A stretch of DNA of 64,000 nt from JACDAE01 sp963717195 (lineage in GTDB: Bacteria; Chloroflexota; Ktedonobacteria; Ktedonobacterales; Ktedonobacteraceae). The notes under the pieces were generated by a model. It did no database searches. It saw only the letters and a list, made by a program, of their open reading frames with translations, and was not told where the DNA came from. This document shows, piece after piece, positions 50,001 to 61,651 of this stretch. The position numbers and the translations under genes were made by a program. The stretch's first letter is position 1; every line of letters begins with the position of its first letter. The stretch covers positions 1-64,000 of the forward strand of contig CAVQVR010000002.1 of NCBI GenBank assembly GCA_963717195.1. Reading direction: 5' to 3'.

Positions 50001-52440
50001 GATACATGACCTTAATAGCCAGTTCCCGGCGCATAAAATCGAGCAAGACCTTACAAAGATCCCTGCGTAATCCCACTGGCATCTGAGCAAGCAACTCATG
50101 GCGTGGTTTGTCCTTATTGTCATGTTCCCAGATAGTCTGATATTCACAAATCTCATCCAGATCCTGATAGGCAATCTCCAACAGGCCGCACTGCTCCAGG
50201 TTAGGTGAAGTAATGCGCCATCCTCGGCGCAGATCCAGATAGAGACGATAGCCCAGAACCTCACGCATAGCACGTTCAGCCTGTACTTTGGCCTGAAATT
50301 TTGCATCAGGATTAATCGCGAAGTCTGCGGCCTTGAGAGAGAGCGCATCAAAGACTTTGCGTGCCAGTTCCTCATGCCGTATGCCCTCAGCGCCGCTTTG
50401 CAGGATCGCGCGATAAAGAGCAGAGCGTAGCAGGCCAACCTCAATAAAATCGTTAAAATGGCCTGCCTGGAGTGAGGCATCCTGGCGATTATCGGTAAAA
50501 CTCAGCATTTTAGGGAGAATTGTGAACTCCTCGCCGCGCTGCCTTGCTATACGAAGATGGCGGATCGTTGACAGGCTCAGAATAGTGGTCGCGGTGCTAC
50601 GCCCTTCCGAGCTTAATTCTGAAAGCTTCTCGAAGTCACTGCGAATAAGCGCACTATATGTCACTCCACAGTGCATGCAGTAGAGAAAAGATGCACGGAG
50701 AAAGAAACAGGGCGTGCCGCTCGCTTCCTCTTCGTCCACACGACCATCCGGGTGAACATACAATGGTAACGGACGATGGTCACGTCCGGTAGAGTTCAGG
50801 CGCACCTTGTCTTTTACGGTTTCGCGCCACTCCTCAGGCAGCCTCTCTTCAATGCCGCCCTTGTCACGGGGCCAGTGATCATCGTTATCCACAAACAGAA
50901 AGCCCGGTCGTCCCGTAAGACGCTGAGAAGCTGGTTTCTTCCCGTTGTCATCAGGCGTTTCTCGTAAGAGATCCTGCACCTCGCGTGTTACGAGTGTTTC
51001 TTCATCTCTCCAGCGTACCACATAATACTCCTGGCCGCATTCTCGGCAAAAGACGAGAGGAAAGAGCAATCGCTCGCGTCCACCAGGAGCGTAGAGCTGT
51101 GGTTGAAGCGTAATATGACGCCGCTCGACTTGCTCCAGCGTTGCATAGACCGTATCACCTTTACTGATAAACTGATGCAGGCGAAAGGCAAAAGCTTCTT
51201 GCTCGTAGCCTACCAGTAGCCCTTGCTTAATTACCTCTGCATAATGGGCCTCTGAAAAGCCTGTCGTACCAGGGCTGTCCGTTGCTTGCTGTAGAAGTTG
51301 CGCAGCGCTTGCAGACTCACCAGCGATACGGCGCGGAGTGCTGCGTACCAGGCGCTCTTCCCGACGTATGATCCCAAAAGTGCTTTCCAGCCAGATTGCT
51401 AGCGGATCTTGTGAAAATTCCTCGCGGCTTGAGATAGTCTGAGGGTCAAAGCTTTTCACACGCTCGGCCAGTCTCTGACGAAAAGCCGGACTCGTCTCAT
51501 CAACCTCGGGCGTGACACGCTTCAGGCTTTCACCGATGACGTGCTCAGGCAAGACTGGGCAACCAAATAAGAGCGAAGCCATGGACGCAATATCTTCACG
51601 TTGCTCCTCACGAGAACCGCCGCTGGCCAGAGTTGCCGATGTACCCACACATTGCAGCGTTATCTCCTTTGGAGTCAGTCGATTACGTACGCGCCTCACT
51701 AGAAGCGCCACATCAGCTCCCTGCCTGCCACGATAGGTATGCAGCTCATCCAGCACCAGAAAGCGTAACTGCGTTTTATCCAGTAAAGGCTGCTCTCGCT
51801 GGCGCGTAAGAATCAGTTCTAGCATGACATAGTTGGTCAGCAAAATATCGGGAGGGTTCGCAATAATCTCATTGCGTTCAGATATACTTTCCTGTCCAGT
51901 ATATCGTTTAAAGGTTACCTGACGCTCACTAGCAGGATAGCCCAGTGTCAGATACTTCTCCAACTCTCTTTCCTGGCTGTTAGCCAGGGCATTCATTGGA
52001 TAGACGACAATGGCCTTGACGCCTGGAGGGCCAGGGTCGCGCAGGATCGAGTCCACAATTGGTATGATATACGTCAGGCTCTTGCCCGAACCAGTTCCCG
52101 TGGTCAGGACATAGCTGTGTCCCGCACGTGCTAGCTCAACGGCCTCCTGCTGGTGTTTATGGAGGCTTATCGCGATACCAACAGAGTTTGCAATATCTTT
52201 CCTGCGCCGAAAAATAGCGCGGCAAGCCGGATGCAGTATCCCTCGATCCACGAGATCATCAATCGAAAGGCCCGCTTCAAACTGAGGATTCATCTGGATG
52301 AGTGGTTCCGGCCAGAGCAAACCTTTCAGGAAAAGTTTTTCCTCAACATAATCGTGAATACGCTGATCGCGCACCTCAATAAAACTGCTGACATAAGAGG
52401 CATAATCATCGATCAGTTCCTGACGCAAATCAAAGATATT
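47091..52440 (-). CDS. DEAD/DEAH helicase joined to DUF1998 region, DrmA+DrmB-like (one frame break)
   Basis: About 1782 residues if one extra base in an AAA run (plus strand TTT, 48528-48530) is removed. This joins FLAISE to FAPRAIIYHEGSRYI. The N-terminus has the helicase motifs TGTGSGKSLTYI, VLDELHTYRGRQ, GTSATLASGG, and MELGVDIAELNVV with QRSGRAGRGG. The second half has two zinc-like pairs (CQHCGYLH, CRLCGKS) and the DUF1998 cysteines (CEAACYHCLMTYGNQRDHD). The last 100 residues (ASGAKPDFLYPEAVVYVDGD, then STLENEGYMVIHFQ) look like a small Vsr/PD-(D/E)XK nuclease fold. In DISARM, DrmA and DrmB are usually separate. The ATG at 52440 follows GCGAGG. The locus lacks a PLD-type drmC. Confidence 0.8.
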
Positions 52441-52827
52441 CATCGCGTACCTCGCAGAAAAGCACAACCGCGCCATTGAATTTATATAAAGCCATCGTCA
52501 TTTTATGCAAAATTGGAATGATGCCGTCAAATTATAGTTTGATCAGTAAGCGGTTGTCAATAAACAACGAAGGGTCGCAGAAATCATGCAGAGTAATGTT
52601 TTCACTGCATACTTGCTAAACAAGCGTCGCATGAAATTATAACAAGTAAGCTGCGTATAGCTTGATAATTTCACTTTTATTGGTTAAACTTCTCTAAGGG
52701 GAGATTTTCCTGGTGAAATTTAATTTTTCGCTAGAAACTGTAGGTAAGCCTGATCACTATTTATAACCTCTAAAATCAGGTAGGTTGTTAAGCATAGTAA
52801 GTCAATGTCCAGATAGAGGAGATTGTT
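52441..52827. other. Divergent promoter region of the defence cluster
   Basis: AT-rich, 387 bases between the divergent helicase and second methylase genes. It should hold the promoters of both. I see A/T-rich tracts (52640-52740) but no convincing shared boxes and no copy of modules A-F. Confidence 0.4.
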
Positions 52828-55800
52828 ATGCTCGAACGCCTTCGGGACCTGTTTCACACCGTTTCCAGCGACGGTGTTCTCTTTCCTCATGACTTTCTGC
52901 GTCAAATCATCCAAAGAGAAGACCAACTTGCAGGATTAACGGAAGCGGCCTATCATCTCGACGACGTGAAATTGAACGAAGCCATCAGCCGTTCATGGAC
53001 ATCGCTCCTACAAAACTGGCGTCTTGCCTATGATGTCAATCGTACTGACAGGTTCAGCAAGAATTTAAAAGAAGCCTGGTTGCTTCCCTTATTTCATGCA
53101 TTTGGGTATGGTCGTTTACCGTCAACAAAGGTACTGGAAAAAGATGGGAAAAAATATCCTATTTCGCATCTCTGGGAACATGTACCAATTCACCTCGTAT
53201 CTTCCCTGGAAGACCTCGATACATATAGCTCTCGCACACGTGGGAACATCGGACGCCAGAGTCCGCATACGCTGGTGCAGGAATTTTTGAACCATTCAGA
53301 TGAGCACATCTGGGGCATCGTGACCAACGGATTGCATCTCCGTTTACTGCGCCGTAATAAGCGCCTGTTACATCGTACTTTTCTTGACTTTGATCTTGAA
53401 ACGATGATGCAAAACGAGGCGTACGCTGATTTTGCCCTTCTGTGGCTGCTTTGTCATCAATCGCGTTTCGAAGGAGAGAGAGCGGAGAATTGTTGGCTGG
53501 AACGCTGGTCAAGAGCATCTCATATGCAAGGAGAGCGAGCATTAGGCCAGCTACATTCTGGTGTCGAAAAGGCTATCCGCCTGTTAGGTCAGGGATTTCT
53601 TGATTGTCGCGCAAACACGGATTTAAGAGAACAACTCGCGTCGGGAACCCTATCACCAGAAACCTATTACCACTACCTCTTACGGCTGATATATCGTTTA
53701 ATCGTGCTCTTTGTTGCCGAAGATAGGGAACTGCTATCAATACCAGATGCTGATCCAAAGGCGAAAGAACGCTATATGCGGTACTATTCAACTGCACACC
53801 TCAGGCACATGGCAAAAAAAATCCATGGCACCCAGCATACTGATCTCTTTACTGGATTACAATTGATCATTCAGAGACTTGCTCAAGGCCCTGAGTGCCG
53901 CGAACTTGCCTTGCCAGTTCTTGATGGTTTCCTTTTTAAACAAGACCCTCTCATAGATATTCAGCAATGCAAGCTAACTAATGCGGTGTTTCTAGAGGCT
54001 CTACGCGCACTGGCTTTCCTCAATCAGAAAGGCGGCTTCAAGCCTATTGATTATCAGCATATTGGTGCTGAAGAGCTAGGAAGCATCTATGAATCTCTGT
54101 TGGAACTGCGCGTACTCGTAGAAAAAGACTCGTTCCATTTTCGACTGGAAGCTCTCCCTGGAAATAACCGCAAAACTTCAGGGGCTTATTGGACGCCGTC
54201 GGAGTTAGTCGAACAGCTTCTCAAAACAGCTCTCGATCCTGTACTGGATGAAGCCTGTCAGCAATCAGAGCCTGAGCAAGCTATCCTGGCCCTCAAAATC
54301 TGTGATCCGGCCTGTGGCAGTGGACATTTCCTGATCGCTGCCGCCAGACGGATAGCCTACCGTCTGGCATTTGCGCGTGCAGGAGGAGTTGAGCCAGATC
54401 GGATGACATGGTGTCAGGCCTTGCATGATGTGATTAGGAATTGCATCTATGGAGTGGATAATGACATAAGGGCACTTGAAGTCTGTATGGTTGGCTTATG
54501 CATTGAAGCCATGATACCGGGAAGGCCATTGATTTTTCTCGATCATAATTTGCGCTGCGGGAACAGCTTAATAGGAACAACGCCACGTCTCCTGCGCGAA
54601 GGCATACCCGACGATGCCTTCATTTCGCTTGAGGGTGATGTGCCACAACTCTGCCAGGAATATCGTAAGCGCAATCGTGAGGGACAGAATGGACAATTGC
54701 ATTTACTCATAGAGCCAATGGATGAAACAGTGGAGCAAATCGTCAACTTGCGTAGTTGTTCTGATGCGACCTATAGCGAAGTTTTAGCAATGAAGCAGAG
54801 CCACGATGCCTTACGTCAAAAACGAGAGTATCTGCAAAATAAGCTGATCGCAGATGCATGGTGCGCTGCCTTTGTCTGGCATAAAGTGCACATTGCTTCG
54901 CAGCGCCTGGACTATCCATTTACGCATGGTATTCTCAGAGAGATGCTGGACAATCAGCATCTCTATCGTGAGATGCGCCAGGAGATCGAGCGCCTTACAG
55001 AGCAATACCTCTTTTTTCACTGGCACCTGGAAGTTTCCAGATATTTTCCGCATACCAGATGAAGGAGAAGAGCCGGATAACCCTCAAGCGGGCTGGTCTG
55101 GTGGCTTTGATGTCGTACTGGGGAATCCTCCGTGGGAACATACGGAATTAAAAGAGCAAGAATGGTTTGTCACCCGCCATCCAGCAATCGCTCATGCCGA
55201 GGGTGCAAACAGAAAACGCATGATCCAGTCGCTCGCGGTATCCGACCCCACATTATATGAAGCGTTTCTCGATGCAAAACGTCTACAAGATGGATGGAGC
55301 CACTTCGTTCGCCATTCAGACTGCTATCCGCTCTGCGGACGCGGACGTATTAATACCTATGCAGTTTTTGCCGAGAATATGCGTCGAATTGTTAGCCCAA
55401 CCGGACGTGTTGGCTGCATTGTGCCTTCAGGGATTGCGACGGATGACACAACAAAGCAGTTTTTTAAGGATTTGATGGAAACGCATACATTGACAAGCAT
55501 CTATAGCTTTGAAAACGAGGAGTTTATTTTTCCTGCGGTTCACCATGCCACAAAATTCTGTTTGTTAACTATATTGGGCCATCAAAAGACTCAGCAGGCC
55601 ACAGATTTTGTCTTTTTTGCACGCCAAACTCAGGACCTCAAAGACGATGATCGCCATTTTTCTCTCTCCGCTGCGGATATCGCATTGCTTAATCCTAATA
55701 CGCATACGTGTCCAGTCTTCCGCTCGAAACATGATATGGAACTCACCAGGGCTATCTATAAATATGTGCCTGTATTGATAAGAGAATTTCCAGATAGAGT

Positions 55801-56818
55801 AAATGTATGGGATATTACCCTTCGTCAAGGTATTTTTAATATGACAAGCGCTTCTCACCTATTCCGTACCAATAAACAACTGGAGAAAAATGGCTGGGAA
55901 CTGCGTGAAAACGTATTTTATAGAGGTGAGGAGCGCTATTTACCACTTTACGAAGCGAAAATGATTTGGCATTTTGATCATCGCTTTGGTACATACGAGG
56001 GACAGACGCAGGCTCAAGCAAATCAAGGTAAACTGCCAGAGTTCGATGGGGTACAACACGCAGATCCTCTGTTATTTCCACGTTCTCAATACTGGGTACA
56101 CGAAACAGATTTTTCAGCGGCTCTGCGAGGCGATTATACTGCTTTTTTGGGATTTCGTGACGTGACCAACTCGGCAGTTCTGCGAACATCTGTCTTCAGC
56201 ATTTTTCCAGTGACACCTTGCAACCATAAACTTCCCTTGGTTTTCTTGAATCAGAAGCCCTCTGTTAATTTACTTTATCTAGAAAGCTGTTTTGCTTCTT
56301 TCATTTTTGATTATATCGCCCGCCAAAAGATTGGCGGAACAAGTTTCGGTTTTTTCATTCTCAAACAACTTCCTGTTCTCCCACCCACTACCTATCAACA
56401 ATCATGCTCATGGTTCCCCACTCAGTCTCTCGGCGACTGGGTCGCTCCCCGTGCCCTCGAACTCACCTATACCGCCTGGGATCTCGAAGCCTTTGCCCAG
56501 GATTGTGGCTATGGCGGGCCACCATTCAGGTGGAATGAAGAGCGGCGCTTCCTCCTGCGCTGCGAACTGGACGCAGCGTACTTCATCCTATACGGGATTG
56601 CGCGTGATGATGTCGCGTATATTATGGATACCTTCCGGGTCTGGAAAGAGAAAGAAGAGAAGCGGTTCGGCGAGTACCGCACAAAGCGCGTCATCCTGGA
56701 GATCTACGATGAGATGATGCAGGCTACAGAAAATGGGCAAACTTATAACACGCACTTGAGGCCGCAGCCCGCCGATCCGACGCAAGCAACGGTTATTGAG
56801 CAGCAACATGCCTCATAA
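52828..56818 (+). CDS. Second DISARM-type N6-adenine methyltransferase (one frame break)
   Basis: About 1329 residues after repair, against 1339 for the intact copy at 40151-44170. The chain matches that copy throughout: KICDPACGSGHFLIAAARR, GVDNDIRALEVCMVGL, VLGNPPWEHTELKEQEW, and a nearly identical end (YIMDTFRVWKEKEEKRFG, YRTKRVILEIYDEM). The first frame stops at 55062. From about 55032 the next frame continues as FPDIFRIPDEGE, where the intact copy has FPEVFSIPARDD. One extra A at 55031-55032 accounts for it. The recognition part in the middle differs, so the two may have different targets. It is divergent from the helicase gene. If the break is real, the gene would be split and probably inactive. 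Confidence 0.75.
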
Positions 56819-56821
56819 CCT

Positions 56822-58565
56822 TTAGATATACCTGCGCAATAGATCCTTGAGAACGGCATGTACCTCATGTATACGAGATGCGGACATGCCAGGGATCAGA
56901 GGTAGCGCCCCGACGCTATTATCGGTCCCTTCCCGGTGCAGCACATCACCGGGATAGAGGATATAGGTACAGCTCACGATGAGATCTCGTGTCTGTGGGT
57001 TACACCCACTACCCATATATTTTTGATATTGGATGGAAGTAAGATAGCGGCGTATTTTATCGATATCACCCTCTTGGGGATAAACACGCCCACGATACCT
57101 GTCACCGCGCTTGTATTTGGCATCAAAGATGAGCACATCGCGCGGCTGATCGCCCTGATAGACCTCAATAGACAGGTCAGGCGTCTGGGGCTTATCGCCC
57201 CAAATGGTCGCTACTAGAGCCGACTGGCCAGACATCAGACTCTGATTAGGATAGACTGGCTCATACTTAAACTTGATTTGTAGATCACCTTTAGCCAGGA
57301 TAATACTGGACTTGTCTTTCTGTACATCAAACTGGAAATAGTCTTTTTCGACCTCAAAGAACGTGCTATTGGAAATAATACGATAGCCTGCCGCTTGTAG
57401 ATCATCTATCGCCATCTTGCTCAGGGTAAAGACGCTCCAGAGTTTCATAGAGCGCACTCATCTTCTTCAGCGAAAGCTCATCAACAGCTTTCTGCGCATC
57501 GCGTGTAATCTTTAGGTGCTGCTGGAAGCGCAGATACAGGCGATAAAAACGATTGTAGGTTGGATCTTTGAGCAGGATCTGGGTTGCGCCTCCTTCGTAT
57601 GTCAGAATCTGCACCTCCTGAAGAAAAGGCTCACTGCTCCAGCGCAGGCAGCGATCTTTCATCTCTTGACACCTGACAAGAGCCTGCTGCATCTTGACGA
57701 GCAAGTCACGAGCATTCTTATCGTTAGGATAAAGTGCACAAAGATCGTGCAGTTGCTTTTCTTCGCGTCGTGCCCTTTTTTCAATGAGTGTGAGCTTAGC
57801 AACCAGTTGTTTTTGCAGGAAGCGCTTGAGCAGACGATTTTCATAGGTATCGTAGGTCAGGCGACGTTCCTGAGTCAGCCATGTGCCCGGTAGGTAACGT
57901 ACATTACGTTTCTCCAAGGTAGCTGGTGCGGCCTGGTAGTTGCCAGGAAGAGGTGTGGCATCAGGTGAGAAGTGGATGATATGTTGCCAGCTTTGTTGCA
58001 CGCTCTGTCCACGCAGCGTATGCAGCGGGTTACGGCGTAACTGACTCATGATATCGCGTAAATCTGCAAGGATATTGCTTATCTGCATATAATCGTGCAG
58101 CGCTGATGTATCCTCATTCTTCTTCTCATACTCTGCCCATTCGCGCGCTGGAAAATCCAGGCGTAGGAGCAGGTCCAGCGCAATTGCGCTGAGTTCTTGC
58201 TTCATCCGGTTATACGCAGGCATAAGTATCTTACGGGGAAAAACGCGAATCCAGGTCTGATACAGTTCTCCAGTTGGTGCCTGCACCTCAAAACGATAGA
58301 GGCCAGCATAATCATCGGTTTTCCATTGCCAGAATCCAGAGATCCTTGTCTCTATTCTTTCTCCATCAATCCAGAGAGTTAAGGCTCCTGGTACCGCATT
58401 GGTAGCTTCGATCATATAATGACCATACTCGACTACGTCTAACGCCTCATTTTCGTTGCCTTCATCGAAAAGAATGGGGTTGCGGGACTCGATAGGTGCA
58501 CCGGGTCTGCTAGTATCCCGGCGAAGGGTAAGCCAGTGATTAACGCCAGAAGTTGGTGTAGCCAT
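56822..58565 (-). CDS. mcrC: McrC-like DUF2357/PD-(D/E)XK nuclease (one frame break)
   Basis: About 580 residues after removal of one A (plus strand TTT at 57443-57445), which joins MSALYE to LWSVFTLSKMAIDDL. The first part is the DUF2357 region (Trp- and Arg-rich, with YDTYENRLLKRFL). The second holds the nuclease core PDLSIEVYQGD...DVLIFDAKYKRGD and DIDKIRRYL. In McrBC systems this subunit cuts modified DNA under control of the motor subunit. The start at 58565 overlaps the stop of the McrB-like gene by 26 bases. The gene converges with the second methylase, leaving 3 bases between the stops. Confidence 0.75.
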
Positions 58566-59931
58566 CGCGATTTAGCCTGCTTTTCATTTCATCAAGCCGT
58601 TGCGCAGAGCGCTCCAGCTTCTGATCTACAAGGAATTTCAGTAGTTCATCAAGCATCTCGCTGATAAAGACGCTACCACGCACGCGCGGGAGGATACGCT
58701 GCTTGACCTGGAGATCAAAGGCAACCCGAGGCTCAAGCAGCCCGTTGCTATTTGCCAGATAGAGTTCAATCTCATGAAGCACCCGATAGCCCAGGCCAAG
58801 ATCAGCTTTATTTAAGATCTGGCTAATCGCTATAATCTGGGGACGAAAGCTTTTATCCACTTCGGTCGCTTGATAACTATACCAGGTGGAAGCAGAAAGC
58901 ACAAACGGCTCTGGTGATTTTTCAGATGGAGTAGGGATTTTGTCCAGATCGACGCGAAAAAATTCCAGGATGTTGGCACGATCCATTACTTTGTCGCTAA
59001 TCGGCTGGGTAGTCTCATCAACATTGATGGTACCAGTTACAAAAAAATTGCTGGGTATCTGTACTCTACCTTCCTTCTTCAACAACATATCCTGCACCAA
59101 AGGAGCTGTTTCTTCTTTCATCTGTGCTTGCTCACTCTTACTCAAAAGGGTGATCCAGCGCTTACCGGGTTTCTCTTCCATTGCGCTCAAGAATTGTGAG
59201 AAATAGTATTCGACATGAGCCAGATTCATCTCATCCAAACAAAACAGATAGACGTTATCCTCATCTGCGTTGGCATCCAGGAGAAACTCAACTGCGGGAG
59301 CCGTCATATATTTGTTGGTGATTGTATTGAAATAGCCAAGCAGATAGTGATCATCACTCCAGTTTGGGCGCACTGGCAAACGTAGATAGCGAGTTTCGTG
59401 ACCCAGTGCTTCCGCATACAATTGGGACAGTTTGGATTTGCCTGTCCCAGAGAGGCCAGCCAGAATAACGAATGGTCGGGTTTTCAAGCAAATGTGATAG
59501 TTGAGCAGTGTTTCACGCTCAAAATAATAGCCGCTTTCGGTGATATATCGTTCGATATTCATCAGTAAGGTGTTCTCGTCCACTCGTTGTCCTCCCAGTT
59601 GTTGCACAATAGCCTCGAAGCGATCTTGTGTGAGATGCAGATGAACCTGCGTGCTACTATTTAAGTCACGTAACTGCAACTCACTTAGCAAACGTGAGCG
59701 ATTTAGGATGGCTATTCGTTCCAGAGTGATATTGCCAGCGGTACGATTGGTCGCAGCAATCACATAGTTGAATGGTAAGACCATTGCTTCATCTCCCGTA
59801 CGCACCAAAATTATTTTATCATCCTGCTGTAAATTGGAAGCTGAATACGGTAGGGTAAAACGAGGTACGGTATGCGAGACAGACGATCGCGCTGTCTCAG
59901 GGGAAATAAACAACAAGAAATAGTTACTCAT
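58540..59931 (-). CDS. mcrB: McrB-like AAA+ motor
   Basis: 463 residues. The N-terminal 130 residues form a beta-rich domain (MSNYFLLFISPETARSSVSH, then IILVRTGDEAMVLPFNYVIA), probably for DNA or partner recognition. The motor has Walker A VILAGLSGTGKSKLS, Walker B YLFCLDEMNLAHVEYYFSQF, and sensor FVTGTINVDETTQPISDKVM followed by the Arg finger (DRANILEF). Known McrB uses GTP and translocates DNA for McrC. The start at 59931 is an ATG preceded by a weak purine-rich site (GGGAGC). Coexistence with two adenine methylases means that it must not attack their marks. Confidence 0.8.
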   Translation of the reverse strand: MSNYFLLFISPETARSSVSHTVPRFTLPYSASNLQQDDKIILVRTGDEAMVLPFNYVIAATNRTAGNITLERIAILNRSRLLSELQLRDLNSSTQVHLHLTQDRFEAIVQQLGGQRVDENTLLMNIERYITESGYYFERETLLNYHICLKTRPFVILAGLSGTGKSKLSQLYAEALGHETRYLRLPVRPNWSDDHYLLGYFNTITNKYMTAPAVEFLLDANADEDNVYLFCLDEMNLAHVEYYFSQFLSAMEEKPGKRWITLLSKSEQAQMKEETAPLVQDMLLKKEGRVQIPSNFFVTGTINVDETTQPISDKVMDRANILEFFRVDLDKIPTPSEKSPEPFVLSASTWYSYQATEVDKSFRPQIIAISQILNKADLGLGYRVLHEIELYLANSNGLLEPRVAFDLQVKQRILPRVRGSVFISEMLDELLKFLVDQKLERSAQRLDEMKSRLNRDGYTNFWR

Positions 59932-60017
59932 AGGTGCTAGCTCCCTCCAGGCAGTATTCTAGATCGGTCAAATTGCCAGAAAAACCCGATTATTTCGACA
60001 TTAGCCCCACTACTTCG

Positions 60018-60322
60018 TCAAAGTCGTGCCGCTTCACTACTTTCTACTACTGCAATGTCCTCACACAGCCCCCATCTATTCTTCCTCTTGCTTTTTTCTC
60101 TCATATCATCGGGAGCCTCTTCAATCAGTTCACCTAGAGGCACGCCCAATACTTTAGCAAGCTTTTCTAGAGTGATAGTCGTGGTGGCATAGAACGGATC
60201 TGAATAAATCCGTTTGTGATGGTTTTGTATCACACATCTGCTTGCCTGTGCAACTTGCCCATACTAATACCCTTCTCTTTTGCTACTTCCCTTACTCGTA
60301 AGCGTACTGCCATAATTTTCAT
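60018..60322 (-). CDS. XRE-family regulator (one frame break)
   Basis: About 100 residues after a break near 60235. First part: MAVRLRVREVAKEKGISMGK, LHRQADV. Second part after the shift: IYSDPFYATTTITLEKLAKV, LGVPLGELIEE. Together they form a standard helix-turn-helix of the XRE kind with a Lys-rich tail. The start is the ATG at 60322 (AAGGCGAG just upstream) or the one at 60313. It lies between the McrBC pair and the AlkZ-related gene and may regulate the defence genes. Confidence 0.55.
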
Positions 60323-60698
60323 CTCGCCTTATATTTGATGAGATTGTATCGAGGGAGGCTTGCATGCAGAACTCTGCATATGGTAGATCTAACTATATAG
60401 GTACCCACATATGACCCTTGTTATGGCTTTTACATATCTGGTAAAGGATCTTTCCAGTTTTCTGGCACCTAAGTTTTCGCTTCTATTCCTGCAGGCTCCT
60501 TGAGCAGATATTGCTCTTTGAAGATAAGCTTGGCTCTTCCTCCGGTCTCGTGTAGATGATGATATCCAAAAATGTCCCTCTCCTTTCAGCCTGGAATACT
60601 GCTCCAGAGAGGGACATCTCTTTCCAGTCCGTTCGCACGGTAAATGGCTTGGAGTGTATAATGCTGCTGAAACAATTTCCCAGAAAAGGAGTTTGCAC
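60323..60698. other. Intergenic region with hairpin
   Basis: No gene seen. An 11-bp inverted repeat (ATGTCCCTCTC at 60572-60582 and its complement at 60607-60617) sits about 80 bases ahead of the AlkZ-related start and may be an operator or leader hairpin. Confidence 0.45.
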
Positions 60699-61400
60699 GT
60701 GTCGCGTCTCATCGTAACTACCTATCAAGAAGCCTGCCGAGTCATCGAACAACTGGGCATTCTCCCACTCTCAGGATATATTCCCAGCCACCCCTCTCTT
60801 GACTCCATCACCGATCCCGCCGTATGGCACTCCAGTGCCGAGACCGATCCCTGGCTCTGGCGAGACCGTTTTGCCTCCGAGGGCGTCGCTGCCTATGGCA
60901 GATTTATTGGCACGCGACCTCTCTTGATCGCGCGAGACATTTTTCCACTGGTGAAATGTCTGCTCGCTTCGCCCCAAACCGTGAAAGAGCGCTACGCCGC
61001 TGGTCTGTTGGCTCGCGCGAGTGTACAGATCTACGAGATCATCCAGCAAAATCACGGGATCGAGGTCAGAAAACTCAGAAAACTGGCCGATATGCAGGGA
61101 AAAGCTGACAAAAACGACTTCGATCAGACCCTCATTGATTTGCAACACACCGCCGATATCGTGATCTCAGGCACGGCTGAGAATTGGAATGACTAGGGCA
61201 ACAAAAGCGGATGGAACGGCACCTGTTATATGGACGCCGAGCAGTGGATGGAAGAGCATGGGATCACATCCTCCCAGCTTTCACCCACTGATGCCAAAGC
61301 ACAGGTGTTTGACTGGCTCCAACCGCGTTGGGATGAGCAAGCGGTGGCATATGTGCACAAGAAGCTTGCTCTGTTTCCCTCAGGAGAAGGAAAGGAATGA
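60699..61400 (+). pseudogene. AlkZ-related protein with premature amber stop
   Basis: It starts at GTG 60699 with AAAGGAG seven bases ahead. The chain matches AlkZ-related proteins: DPWLWRDRFASEGVAAYGRF, IGTRPLLIARDIFPLVKCLL. An in-frame TAG at 61194-61196 ends it after IVISGTAENWND, yet the same frame continues sensibly to 61400 (GNKSGWNGTCY, MDAEQWMEEHG, VFDWLQPRWDEQAVAYV). Either the gene has a nonsense change or the base call is wrong. Relatives of AlkZ unhook interstrand crosslinks; this shorter type is not characterised. Confidence 0.6.
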
Positions 61401-61416
61401 ACGTATAAAGATTTAA

Positions 61417-61569
61417 GAAGCCATTGCTCTGGTGACAGGTGCTAATCATGGGCTGGGGCAAGCCTTTGGCCAGGCGCTCCTGGACAAAGGAGCGCAGAAG
61501 ATTTATGTCGCATGGCCTCACATACCTTCTGCCTTTGATATTCTCATGAATACTGCATTTTGCTCGTAG
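61417..61569 (+). pseudogene. Short-chain dehydrogenase remnant
   Basis: About 50 codons: AIALVTGANHGLGQAF carries the SDR cofactor motif TGxxxGxG, followed by LLDKGAQKIYVA. It then jumps to FDILMNTAF and stops, which looks like an internal deletion toward the NNAG region. It is preceded by an in-frame stop and is not functional. Confidence 0.7.
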
Positions 61570-61651
61570 AAGAGGGGGAGAAAAGGCAGAAGTTACCGTG
61601 TGTTAATGCCAAAAGTAAGTTGGCCTTGACAAAGAGATATACTTCTTACAT

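Noticed and set aside
38827..57445. Programmed frameshifting as a general explanation for the breaks
   Set aside because: The sites are short runs without slippery heptamers or consistent direction, and they occur in unrelated families; sequence error or decay is simpler.
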